Assembly: GCF_020215665.1 (NCBI RefSeq)
Contig: NZ_CP084061.1
Span: 248,001 to 312,000, forward strand
Direction: 5' to 3'
Length of the DNA stretch: 64,000 nucleotides
Source: Blautia parvula
GTDB lineage: Bacteria > Bacillota > Clostridia > Lachnospirales > Lachnospiraceae
Below the pieces are notes generated by a model, which was not told the DNA's origin, searched no databases, and saw nothing but the letters and a program-made list of their open reading frames with translations. This document shows, piece by piece, positions 44,952 to 52,732 of the stretch (within the stretch, counting starts at the first letter, position 1; every line of letters begins with the position of its first letter). Position numbers and translations under genes: made by a program.

Positions 44952-45710
44952 TCAGCATTTTAGAAGGGCATAGCGGATGAGAAACAGCAGGAAAAGATGC
45001 ACCGGATAAAAGAAATAGAAAAAGTATTTGATCTTCCGGCCTCTCTGTCCGTTATACATGTTGATGGGAATAAAGGCGAAGCAGGCAGGCGGTTCCCACA
45101 GAAGAGAGAGACAGCCCGCAATGGTCTTTTCCAGGGGATAACTCTGAAACAGATATAGAAGGATGATCAGTATGACGCCTCTGTAACTGTAATCCGTTTT
45201 TAAGAGATATCCGAGGAGCAGACCGGCAGCGGCAGCCACAAGGGCCAGTGCAGGCACTCTTTTTCGGGCTTCGTCCATTGCCGTGATTGCAAGAAAACCG
45301 ACGAGGAGTGTGATCATGACATTCTGGTAAGAAAATTCCAGGAATTTGCCTCTAAAGCACAAATCGAAAGGTATTTCCGAGAGAAGAGCAAACAGAGCGA
45401 GCCGCAGCGCATATTTTTTTCTGTTTGAAGTGTGGATAAAACCCTCTACAAGCAGGAAACAGAATATGGGAAAAGCAATACGCCCTATTTTTCTGAGAAC
45501 CCAGTCAATCTTCCATATGAGAAGCGTATTTTCGTAGGACAGAGCCTGGGGCAGGTTCATCTGATAAGCATGGATAAATCCGTTTTCCAGAATGACGGCA
45601 CCGATGTGGTCGATCAGCATAGTGACTATGGCAAGGATCTTCAGGGCAGACCCCGAAAGTACGGGAGGCAGAAGCTGCCAGCGGGACGGACGAAATGTTT
45701 TTTCCTGCAT
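44952..45710 (-). CDS. TraX-family membrane acyltransferase-like protein
   Basis: A 252-residue polytopic membrane protein with about eight hydrophobic segments, matching the TraX family: LKILAIVTMLIDHIGAVI at the N terminus, GRIAFPIFCFLLVEGF, and the C-terminal YFFYPVHLFLLFLIRYA. TraX N-acetylates F-pilin in E. coli, but chromosomal homologues in Clostridia are unconnected to conjugation and probably modify another envelope substrate. No transfer genes are near. Confidence 0.85.
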   Translation of the reverse strand: MQEKTFRPSRWQLLPPVLSGSALKILAIVTMLIDHIGAVILENGFIHAYQMNLPQALSYENTLLIWKIDWVLRKIGRIAFPIFCFLLVEGFIHTSNRKKYALRLALFALLSEIPFDLCFRGKFLEFSYQNVMITLLVGFLAITAMDEARKRVPALALVAAAAGLLLGYLLKTDYSYRGVILIILLYLFQSYPLEKTIAGCLSLLWEPPACFAFIPINMYNGQRGRKIKYFFYFFYPVHLFLLFLIRYALLKC

Positions 45711-45769
45711 GTGATAACTCCTTTATTTTTTTTCGGCTCTTTGCCTTCCTATTTTGAAAAATAAAAGGG

Positions 45770-45818
45770 GCTGGAAAAATGGAGTTTAGATTCATTCCAT
45801 TTTTTCACAGCCCTTACT
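45770..45818 (-). terminator. terminator of tRNA-Ala
   Basis: Long hairpin GGGCTG...AAAAATGGA / TCCATTTTT...CAGCCC between the tRNA and the TraX-like gene, ending in a T-rich run on the minus strand (CCCCTTTTATTTTTC). Confidence 0.75.
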
Positions 45819-45826
45819 GTTTTAAA

Positions 45827-45899
45827 TGGAGCATACGGGATTCGAACCCGTGACCTCCACAATGCCATTGTGGCGCGCTCCCAGCTGCGCTAATGCCCC
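45827..45899 (-). tRNA. tRNA-Ala (anticodon GGC)
   Basis: A 73-base cloverleaf on the minus strand: acceptor GGGGCAT/ATGCTCC, anticodon stem CCACA/TGTGG around loop ATGGCAT, and T loop GTTCGAATC. GGC reads GCC and GCU. CCA is not encoded. A TATAAT box on the minus strand at 45918-45923 is its likely -10. Confidence 0.95.
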
Positions 45900-46063
45900 T
45901 CAGGATTTACAACGATGTTATTATAGCATATAGTTTTTAGAAATGGAAGTAATTCTTACAACTTTCTTTAGAAATTTTTTAAAAATCCGCCGACCATTTC
46001 TTTAAGTCTTCCGGTTAAGATAAAGTCAACCTAAGACAAGGAGAAAACAAAGGGGGACTTTTG

Positions 46064-47323
46064 ATGAAGATATTAATTACTACAGACTGGTACAAACCCA
46101 TTGTCAACGGAGTAGTCACCTCTGTTCTCAATCTGAAGAGAGAATTAGAAGAGCGCGGCCATGAGGTGAGAGTGCTGACACTTTCCGAGACCGGAGCTTC
46201 CTATAGAGATAACGAAGTTTATTATGTGAAATCCATGGATCTGGGAAGTATTTATCCCAATGCGAGAGCGGTTCTTCCCTATGGCAATCCCTTTATAGGG
46301 GAACTGATCGACTGGGAGCCGGACGTGGTGCATTCACAATGCGAATTTATGACTTTTCAATACGCGGTTAAAATCAGTAAGAAATGCGGATGCCCGCTTC
46401 TTCACACCTACCACACCATTTATGAAGATTATATGCATTATCTTCCGGGCATGCTGGGCAGATATACAGCGGGCCGCAAAGCAGGCAAAAAGGCGGTGGC
46501 CGAATTTTCCAGAACCATTCTGAACAAAACAGACCGGGTCATCGCACCGACAGGGAAAGTAAGAGACATTCTTTCCACCTATCAGGTTAAACCCGAAGTG
46601 GACGTGATCCCAAGCGGCATTGACCTTGGAAAGTTTAGGAGAATACTGACACAGGAGGAAAAAGAGCAGAGAAAAGAAGCTCTTGGGATTCCGAAAGAGA
46701 ATAAAGTTCTGGTCAGTGTGGGCAGGCTGGCAAAAGAGAAAAATCTGGAAGAGATCATGGAGTATTTCGCCAGACTTTCGGAGGAGGGTACCGAGCACCT
46801 GACACTTCTGATCGCAGGTGACGGGCCGGACAGGGAGAACCTGGAAAACCTTTCGAAAAGTCTGGGAATCGACAAAAATGTCTGTTTTACCGGAATGGTG
46901 GCTCCGGATGAAGTGTGGGCCTGCTATCAGATGGGAGATATTTTTGTGTGTGCATCCAACAGTGAGACACAGGGAATCACTTACATTGAGGCACTGGCAA
47001 GCGGTGTCCCTGCCCTGTGCAGAAAGGATGCATGTCTGGAGGGTGTCATAGCAGACGGCTGCAACGGCTTCCAGTATGAGACGTATGAGTATTTCCGCAT
47101 GCACCTTACCTATCTTCTGGAAAATGAGGAGAGAAGACAGGCAATGGGGGCAATGGCAAGAGAGATGGCGGAAGAATTTTCAACCTGGAACTTCTGTACC
47201 ATGGTGGAACGTGCTTACCGCACCGCCTGCCGGGAGAAAGAGCAGGTTTCCGTATATACAGATACAGAGCGTGCTGCCTGGGGACGGGCGATGATGAAAC
47301 GTATGATGAGGAGGGCTTCTTAA
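46064..47323 (+). CDS. GT4-family glycosyltransferase (glycolipid synthase-like)
   Basis: A 419-residue GT-B retaining glycosyltransferase. The N-terminal acceptor domain has TDWYKPIVNGVVTSV, typical of diacylglycerol glucosyltransferases and mannosyl glycolipid enzymes. The donor domain has SVGRLAKEKNLEE and the E-x7-E-like segment SETQGITYIEALASG. Start is ATG 46064, with a GGGGG site 7 bases upstream. A second GT4 and a VTT protein follow with tight spacing. By analogy with the pneumococcal glycolipid gene pair, the two enzymes may build a diglycosyl diacylglycerol; this is inference. Confidence 0.88.
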   Translation: MKILITTDWYKPIVNGVVTSVLNLKRELEERGHEVRVLTLSETGASYRDNEVYYVKSMDLGSIYPNARAVLPYGNPFIGELIDWEPDVVHSQCEFMTFQYAVKISKKCGCPLLHTYHTIYEDYMHYLPGMLGRYTAGRKAGKKAVAEFSRTILNKTDRVIAPTGKVRDILSTYQVKPEVDVIPSGIDLGKFRRILTQEEKEQRKEALGIPKENKVLVSVGRLAKEKNLEEIMEYFARLSEEGTEHLTLLIAGDGPDRENLENLSKSLGIDKNVCFTGMVAPDEVWACYQMGDIFVCASNSETQGITYIEALASGVPALCRKDACLEGVIADGCNGFQYETYEYFRMHLTYLLENEERRQAMGAMAREMAEEFSTWNFCTMVERAYRTACREKEQVSVYTDTERAAWGRAMMKRMMRRAS

Positions 47324-47324
47324 T

Positions 47325-48416
47325 ATGATGAAAATAAATATGATGTCAAAGGCAGATATGGTAAAAGGACAGGGCGTTCTTTCCGCTCATGATGAGCAGG
47401 TAGCGCTGGCGGCGCAGGTTCTGAAGGGACAGTTTGAGGTGCTGAACAATGCAAAAGAATCCTGTGAGATCACCCACTACCATTCCATCAACCCGGAATT
47501 TTACCTGGGGATAGGACACAGAAAAAGACAGGGAAAGACCGTGGGATATGTACATTTCCTTCCGGAGACAGTAGAGAACAGCATCCATCTTCCCCGGTTT
47601 ATGAAGAAGATTTTCTACCGCTATATGCTCTCCTTCTATAAAAGAATGGATAAGCTGGTGACAGTCAATCCGTATTTTATTGAGCGTCTGGCACACTACG
47701 GGATTCCAAAAGAACGGGTGACCTATATTCCAAACGTAGTGTCAGAGGAGGATTTTTATCCCCTTCCCCGTGAGGAGAGGGCGCGTATCCGCAGGGAATA
47801 TCGCATCAGCAAAGACGCATTTACCGTTCTGTGTGTAGGCCAGCTCCAGAAACGAAAAGGCGTGGTTGATTTTGTGGAGGCAGCGAAAAGAATGCCGGAC
47901 TGCATGTTTGTCTGGGCAGGCGGATTTTCCTTTGGAAGGATATCCGACGGCTACGAGGAGATCAGGAAAATGATGAAACACCTTCCCCCGAACGTACGGT
48001 TTTTGGGAATCGTGGATAGGGAGAAAATGAATGAGATCTACAACATGGCTGATGTGATGTTCCTTCCCTCCTATGAGGAACTGTTCCCCATGACCATATT
48101 GGAATCCATGAACTGCGCAGTACCGGTCCTGGTACGGAACCTGCCTATATATGACCCGATCCTTTTTGATTACGCGCTCAGGGGAGACGGTATGGATGCA
48201 TTTGTAAGTACCTTAAAACAGCTCAGGGAAGATCCTGATTTTTACCAGAGAAGTGCCCACGCCTCTTTTGCGGGACATGAATTTTACAGCAGGGAGCATG
48301 TGGGGCAGATGTGGAAAGAGTTTTATGAGAAGACAGCGGCAGAGGGAAAACGTACCGTCCCTGCCCGCCGGAGAGGAGGAAACGTATGGAGACAAAAAGA
48401 ACAGCAGTTCTCATGA
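47325..48416 (+). CDS. GT4-family glycosyltransferase, second of the pair
   Basis: A 363-residue GT-B glycosyltransferase. Donor domain motifs are VGQLQKRKGVVDFVEAA and SYEELFPMTILESMNCAVPV. The N terminus resembles CpoA-type glycolipid galactosyltransferases (ITHYHSINPEFYLG). It starts one base after the first GT gene, with GAGGAGG within that gene's end; a second ATG at 47328 is equally possible. It overlaps the VTT gene by 31 bases. Confidence 0.86.
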   Translation: MMKINMMSKADMVKGQGVLSAHDEQVALAAQVLKGQFEVLNNAKESCEITHYHSINPEFYLGIGHRKRQGKTVGYVHFLPETVENSIHLPRFMKKIFYRYMLSFYKRMDKLVTVNPYFIERLAHYGIPKERVTYIPNVVSEEDFYPLPREERARIRREYRISKDAFTVLCVGQLQKRKGVVDFVEAAKRMPDCMFVWAGGFSFGRISDGYEEIRKMMKHLPPNVRFLGIVDREKMNEIYNMADVMFLPSYEELFPMTILESMNCAVPVLVRNLPIYDPILFDYALRGDGMDAFVSTLKQLREDPDFYQRSAHASFAGHEFYSREHVGQMWKEFYEKTAAEGKRTVPARRRGGNVWRQKEQQFS

Positions 48417-48979
48417 ACCTGTGCACCATCGCGGGACTGATCGGAATGGGATTTTTCATTTTCTATGGAGTGCAGAATCGGATCTTTGTATCCAGGGATG
48501 CTCTGGAACTTTTCCTTCACAACTGCGGTGTGTGGGCTCCTGCCCTGTTTGTTCTGATTCAGATCGTACAGGTAGTGATTCCCATTCTTCCGGGTGCCAT
48601 AGGGTGCCTGGGCGGGGTGCTGATCTTCGGCCCTGTGTGGGGATTTGTATATAATTACATTGGAATCAGCATTGGTTCCATACTGGCATTTCTTCTCTCC
48701 AAACAGTACGGCAGACCTTTTGTGCGGAATATCATTGGGGAGAAGAATTACGACAAATACATCGGATGGCTGAGCAAGGGAAACGGATTTGACAAGGCAT
48801 TTGCAGTGGCGATCTTTCTCCCTGTGGCACCGGATGACCTGCTGTGCTACATTGCGGGCTTAACAAAAATGACTCTGAAGAAATTCACAGCCATCATCCT
48901 TTTGGGAAAACCGGGCTCCATCCTTTTATACAGCCTTGGACTGACCGGTATTATGGAAGTATTGAAAATGATGTTCTGA
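48386..48979 (+). CDS. VTT-domain membrane protein (TVP38/TMEM64 type)
   Basis: A 197-residue membrane protein with about five hydrophobic segments and the VTT/DedA pattern, including PGAIGCLGGVLIFGPVWGF and FLPVAPDDLLCYIAGLT. TVP38-type proteins are thought to act as lipid scramblases or undecaprenyl-phosphate transporters. Its start is inside the preceding GT gene with GGAGGA upstream. In this operon it could flip or position the glycolipid made by the two transferases. Confidence 0.86.
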   Translation: METKRTAVLMNLCTIAGLIGMGFFIFYGVQNRIFVSRDALELFLHNCGVWAPALFVLIQIVQVVIPILPGAIGCLGGVLIFGPVWGFVYNYIGISIGSILAFLLSKQYGRPFVRNIIGEKNYDKYIGWLSKGNGFDKAFAVAIFLPVAPDDLLCYIAGLTKMTLKKFTAIILLGKPGSILLYSLGLTGIMEVLKMMF

Positions 48980-48984
48980 TGCGT

Positions 48985-49034
48985 ACAGCGTCCTCTTCGT
49001 GAAGCCCCAAGCGGCTGCAGAGAGGGCGTTTTTC
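48985..49034 (+). terminator. terminator after the glycosyltransferase operon
   Basis: CGTCCTCT pairs with AGAGGGCG (one G-T), with an inner AGCC/GGCT stem, followed by TTTTT. Confidence 0.75.
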
Positions 49035-49142
49035 TATGTATATTATGTAGAGTCAGAGCAGCTACAAATATACAGTGTGCAGGATAGAACAGCATTTATT
49101 GTAGGAAAATTACAAATAAAAAGAAAAATTGTGGAATGAATA

Positions 49143-49171
49143 TTGTATAAATCCGATGATTCATGTATAAT
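49143..49171 (+). promoter_or_regulatory. promoter of the HydS-like/formate dehydrogenase locus
   Basis: TTGTAT, 17 bases, TATAAT, with TG immediately before the -10 (extended -10). Confidence 0.75.
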
Positions 49172-49240
49172 GAAATAGGTAATTCTAAGCAATATTGACG
49201 AATCTGCACAATACAGTGCGGAATGACGGAAAAGGAAACT

Positions 49241-50968
49241 ATGTGGATTCTCAAATTTAAACCGGTAGACTGTAAAAATTGTTATAAATGTGTCCGCCAT
49301 TGTCCGGTGAAGGCCATCCGGATCAGGGACCATCAGGCGCAGATCATGCAGGATGACTGTATTCTCTGTGAGAAGTGCACGATCATCTGTCCCCAGCACG
49401 CAAAAGCGGAGAAGAACGATGTGCCCAGTTTGAAGCGGATGATCGCGGAGGGATATCAGCTTGTGGCAAGTGTGAATCCAGCCTATACTGCAAAATACGG
49501 GCCGGGCAGTTTCCCGGTGCTCAGGGAGTCACTGCGGAAACTGGGATTTACGGATGCCAGAGAAGCTGCGGAAGGCACGTATCTGGTGCGAAGAGAATAT
49601 GAACGGATTCTGCAGGAAGGGCAGATGGATGTGATGATCACCTCTGTATGCCCCGCAGTTGTGCGTCTTGTGCGCAGCAAATATCCGGAGCTGGCAAAAT
49701 ACCTGCTTCCGGTGTTATCCCCCATGCAGACCCATGCCAAATATCTGAAAGAGAAAAACAGGGACTGCATTCCGGTATATATAAGCCCGTGCATCTCGCC
49801 CGTTGCGGAAATCTCCGAGAAAAACAATTATTCCGCCTATGTCATAACCTTCGAGGAACTGGATGCCTGGATGGAGGAAAACAGTATCACGGTTGACGCA
49901 GATCAGGAGGAACCGGAGCCTATGCTCTCCAGAATGCGTGCCATGAGCGGCGGCATCACACGGATTATCAGAAAAAATGAAGATTATACCTATCTGAGCA
50001 TTGATGGTGTGGAAAACTGTATGCAGATTCTGGAGGAACTGCGGGAGGGAAAGATACATAAATGCTTTCTGGAGCTGAATATCTGCGAGGGCGGCTGTAT
50101 CGGAGGCCCCTCTTTCCAGAAGGATAAGATACGCAGATTGAAAGGTTCCATGGATGTGATGAAAGCTTCCATGAAAGACCCGTTTTGTCCCGATGATGAA
50201 GCAGATTTCAATCTCCCTGCAGGTATGAACCTGGAGCGGGAATTTATTGAAAAAGAGGTCAGCCATCCAAAGCCCACAGAGGCTGAGCTTCAGGAAATCC
50301 TGAAAAAGATGGGAAAGGCCACCCACCAGAAGGAATTAAACTGCGGTGCCTGCGGATATAACACCTGCAGGGAGAAGGCCATCGCTATTTTCCAGAACAA
50401 GGCGGAGATTTCCATGTGTATTCCCTATATGCGGGAGCGTGAGGCCAGCTATGCCAACAAGATCATCAATTCCATGCCGGGTATGCTGGTGACAGTGAAT
50501 ACAGATCTGGAAGTGGTGCAGCTCAACAGGGCAGCCATGGATTTATTCGATATCCGAAGGAAAAAGGCCATTATCGGCCAGCCGGTGTCAAAGCTTATGG
50601 ATGATTACGCCTTTGTAAATATGCTGGCATTCGGTAAGGGATTTACCCAGGACAAGATTTTTGTGGAGGAATACAAGGTCTATCTGGAGCGTGTTCTCAC
50701 GTATGATAAGAGTAACGGACTGATCATCTGCATTATGAAAAATGTCACAAAAGAGGTGGCACAGCAGCAGGAGGTGCGCCGTACCAGGATCATGGCGGCA
50801 CAGATGGCGGATAAGCTGGCGGACGAACAGCTTCGCATCGTTCATCAGATCGCAGAGCTTTTAGGTGAGACGGCAGCCGACACAAAGGTGGCTGTGGAGA
50901 AGCTGAAGGAGACCATCCTCACAGAACAGGAAAAGTCCGGGACTGACAATCCGGAGGGATGGCTATGA
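49241..50968 (+). CDS. sensory-type [FeFe]-hydrogenase-like protein with PAS domain
   Basis: A 575-residue protein with two N-terminal ferredoxin [4Fe-4S] motifs (CKNCYKCVRHC, CILCEKCTIIC), a reduced H-cluster domain, a [4Fe-4S] segment (CGACGYNTC) and a PAS domain (about 405-510). The four H-cluster Cys ligands are kept (TSVCPA, SPCISP, NICEGGC), but the proton-relay Cys next to the first ligand is Val. This is the pattern of group C sensory hydrogenases (HydS/HfsB-like), thought to report H2 or redox state. ATG 49241 has AAGGA upstream; 49223 lacks one. The stop overlaps the phosphatase start. Confidence 0.9.
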   Translation: MWILKFKPVDCKNCYKCVRHCPVKAIRIRDHQAQIMQDDCILCEKCTIICPQHAKAEKNDVPSLKRMIAEGYQLVASVNPAYTAKYGPGSFPVLRESLRKLGFTDAREAAEGTYLVRREYERILQEGQMDVMITSVCPAVVRLVRSKYPELAKYLLPVLSPMQTHAKYLKEKNRDCIPVYISPCISPVAEISEKNNYSAYVITFEELDAWMEENSITVDADQEEPEPMLSRMRAMSGGITRIIRKNEDYTYLSIDGVENCMQILEELREGKIHKCFLELNICEGGCIGGPSFQKDKIRRLKGSMDVMKASMKDPFCPDDEADFNLPAGMNLEREFIEKEVSHPKPTEAELQEILKKMGKATHQKELNCGACGYNTCREKAIAIFQNKAEISMCIPYMREREASYANKIINSMPGMLVTVNTDLEVVQLNRAAMDLFDIRRKKAIIGQPVSKLMDDYAFVNMLAFGKGFTQDKIFVEEYKVYLERVLTYDKSNGLIICIMKNVTKEVAQQQEVRRTRIMAAQMADKLADEQLRIVHQIAELLGETAADTKVAVEKLKETILTEQEKSGTDNPEGWL

Positions 50969-52137
50969 AGATACATTTTGACAACCTCTTTGCGGATTTC
51001 GGACATGTCAGTCTGAATAAAAAGAAAGAATCCCTCTGCGGAGACTTTTACATTACAGAGGAACGGGGTTCCGACACGGTACTGGTTCTCTCGGACGGCC
51101 TCGGCAGCGGGGTAAAAGCCAACATTCTGGCAACGCTCACAGCAAAAATGCTCTGTACCATGATGATAAAAAAGCTTCCGCTGGACGATGCCGTGGAGGC
51201 CATTGCCAAGACACTTCCCGTGTGCCGCGTGCGGAACATGGCCTACTCCACCTTTACTGCCCTGAAGATAAGCGGCAGACAGGCCTATCTGGCCCAGTAT
51301 GATAATCCGGGTGCCATTCTTCTGAGGGATGGAAGGTCTGTGGAATATCCGGAGACCTCACACAGCATCAAGGAGAAGGAAATCCGGGAGGCAGAGCTTA
51401 CCCTGCAAAAAGACGACGTGCTCATCCTCATGTCAGACGGCGTTACCAATGCCGGTATGGGAAAGACCACCAACGGAGGATGGGGGCGGGAGGATGTAGT
51501 ACGCTTCTGCGAACAAAAATACAAAAAAGAGATGTCAGCCCAGCAGCTGGCAGCCCATATCGCCAGCGCCTGTGTAGACCTGAATTTAGATGAGACAGAT
51601 GATGATATCACGGTTCTGGTGATTAAATTATGTGAGAGGGCAGTTACGAATCTCATGATCGGGCCGCCCAGCCAGATGGAAAAAGATGAGGCATTTTTAA
51701 AACTGTTTTTTGCATCACCCGGAAAGCACATTGTGTGCGGCGGAACCACAGCTAAGTTCGTGGCAGACCATCTGGGTGAGGAATTAGTTTCGCTTGATGA
51801 CACCAGATGCGATGAGGTGCCGGCCATGTCTGCCCTGAAAGGTGTGGATCTGGTCACGGAGGGCCTTCTGACCATCCGGCGTTTGAATATATATGCCAAT
51901 CGCTATTTAAAAGACGGACTGGCAGTGCTTGGTTTCGGCAGGAAAAAGGATGCAGCCGCAAGGCTTCTGGAGGAGCTCTTTGAAAACTCCACAGACATCC
52001 GCATTTTTTTCGGAAATGCCAGAAACCCGGCGAACACAGAACTTCACATAGATGCAGGAGAAAAACTGCGTCTTACCTACCATTTAAAAGATTGTCTGGA
52101 GAAGGCGGGGAAAAAAGTGAAGATGAAAATATGGTAG
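50965..52137 (+). CDS. SpoIIE-type PP2C phosphatase
   Basis: A 390-residue protein with an N-terminal PP2C/SpoIIE serine phosphatase domain (about 1-230). Metal-binding signatures are GDFYI, VLSDGLGSG, ILMSDGVTNAG and DDDITVLVIK. The C-terminal 150 residues (LFFASPGKHIVCGGTTAKF onward) are a separate domain of unknown role. ATG 50965 overlaps the sensor stop by 4 bases and has GGAGGG upstream. Group C [FeFe]-hydrogenases commonly sit next to such phosphatases, so it is the probable signalling output of the sensor. Confidence 0.88.
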   Translation: MKIHFDNLFADFGHVSLNKKKESLCGDFYITEERGSDTVLVLSDGLGSGVKANILATLTAKMLCTMMIKKLPLDDAVEAIAKTLPVCRVRNMAYSTFTALKISGRQAYLAQYDNPGAILLRDGRSVEYPETSHSIKEKEIREAELTLQKDDVLILMSDGVTNAGMGKTTNGGWGREDVVRFCEQKYKKEMSAQQLAAHIASACVDLNLDETDDDITVLVIKLCERAVTNLMIGPPSQMEKDEAFLKLFFASPGKHIVCGGTTAKFVADHLGEELVSLDDTRCDEVPAMSALKGVDLVTEGLLTIRRLNIYANRYLKDGLAVLGFGRKKDAAARLLEELFENSTDIRIFFGNARNPANTELHIDAGEKLRLTYHLKDCLEKAGKKVKMKIW

Positions 52138-52142
52138 TCATT

Positions 52143-52220
52143 TGATACCTTGCCAGGTTGAACCGGATAAGGAAGGTTCTGCATCTGAACAAAATGTGCA
52201 GGCCGCCTTTCAAGGCATCA
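52143..52220 (+). promoter_or_regulatory. structured leader upstream of the second hydC
   Basis: The 115-base gap before hydC2 can fold into a three-way-junction-like RNA: closing stem TGATACCTTG (52143-52152) with CAAGGCATCA (52211-52220), one mismatch; arm 2 GAACC/GGTTC; arm 3 CTGCA/TGCAG. No known riboswitch consensus fits. An AT-rich stretch and AGGAGGG then lead to the start codon. Confidence 0.45.
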
Positions 52221-52252
52221 GAGGTAATATATTATATATAGGAGGGTAATAT

Positions 52253-52732
52253 ATGTTAGACCAATCTTACTACGAAAAGGCAGATGAAATCATTGGGCGG
52301 TACGGAAAGAAACCGTCATCCCTGATTCCGATCATGCAGGACATTCAGGGTGAATACCGCTATCTGCCGGGGGAACTGCTCACTTACACTGCACAGCAGA
52401 TCGGGGTGACAGAGGCAAAAGCTTACAGTGTTGCAACTTTTTATGAGAATTTCTCTTTTGAGCCAAAGGGAAAATATGTCATTAAAGTCTGTGACGGTAC
52501 GGCATGTCATGTGAGGAAATCCATGCCGATCCTGGAGGCACTCTACAAAGAGCTGGGACTGAGCAAGAAGAAACACACCACCGATGATATGATCTTTACT
52601 GTGGAAACCGTATCCTGTCTGGGTGCATGCGGCCTGGCTCCCACGCTGATGGTCAATGAGGAAGTGCATCCCAAGATGTCACCGGAAAAAGTAGTTGCGT
52701 TAGTGCAGGAATTGAGAGGTGAAGGCGCATGA
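52253..52732 (+). CDS. HydC/NuoE-like [2Fe-2S] subunit, second copy (formate dehydrogenase module)
   Basis: A 159-residue NuoE-type subunit, collinear with hydC at 6332 without gaps and differing at about 25 positions. Cluster Cys are in CDGTAC and SCLGACG. AGGAGGG precedes the ATG. It overlaps the NuoF-like gene by 4 bases, as in the hydrogenase operon. Here the third gene is a formate dehydrogenase in place of HydA, so the diaphorase module appears to have been duplicated and re-used. Confidence 0.94.
   Translation: MLDQSYYEKADEIIGRYGKKPSSLIPIMQDIQGEYRYLPGELLTYTAQQIGVTEAKAYSVATFYENFSFEPKGKYVIKVCDGTACHVRKSMPILEALYKELGLSKKKHTTDDMIFTVETVSCLGACGLAPTLMVNEEVHPKMSPEKVVALVQELRGEGA

Noticed and set aside
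44952-45710. TraX gene as sign of a conjugative element
   Set aside because: No relaxase, type IV coupling protein, integrase or attachment site lies near; chromosomal TraX-family genes are common in Clostridia.
45827-45899. tRNA-Ala as an integration site for a mobile element
   Set aside because: No integrase gene and no repeat of the tRNA 3' end were found in the flanking sequence.
52143-52220. Similarity of the leader to TPP or ZTP riboswitches
   Set aside because: Only short strings (AACCGGATAA, CCGCCT) resemble those classes; the CTGAGA box and the P1/P3 layout of TPP, and the 5' half of ZTP, are absent.
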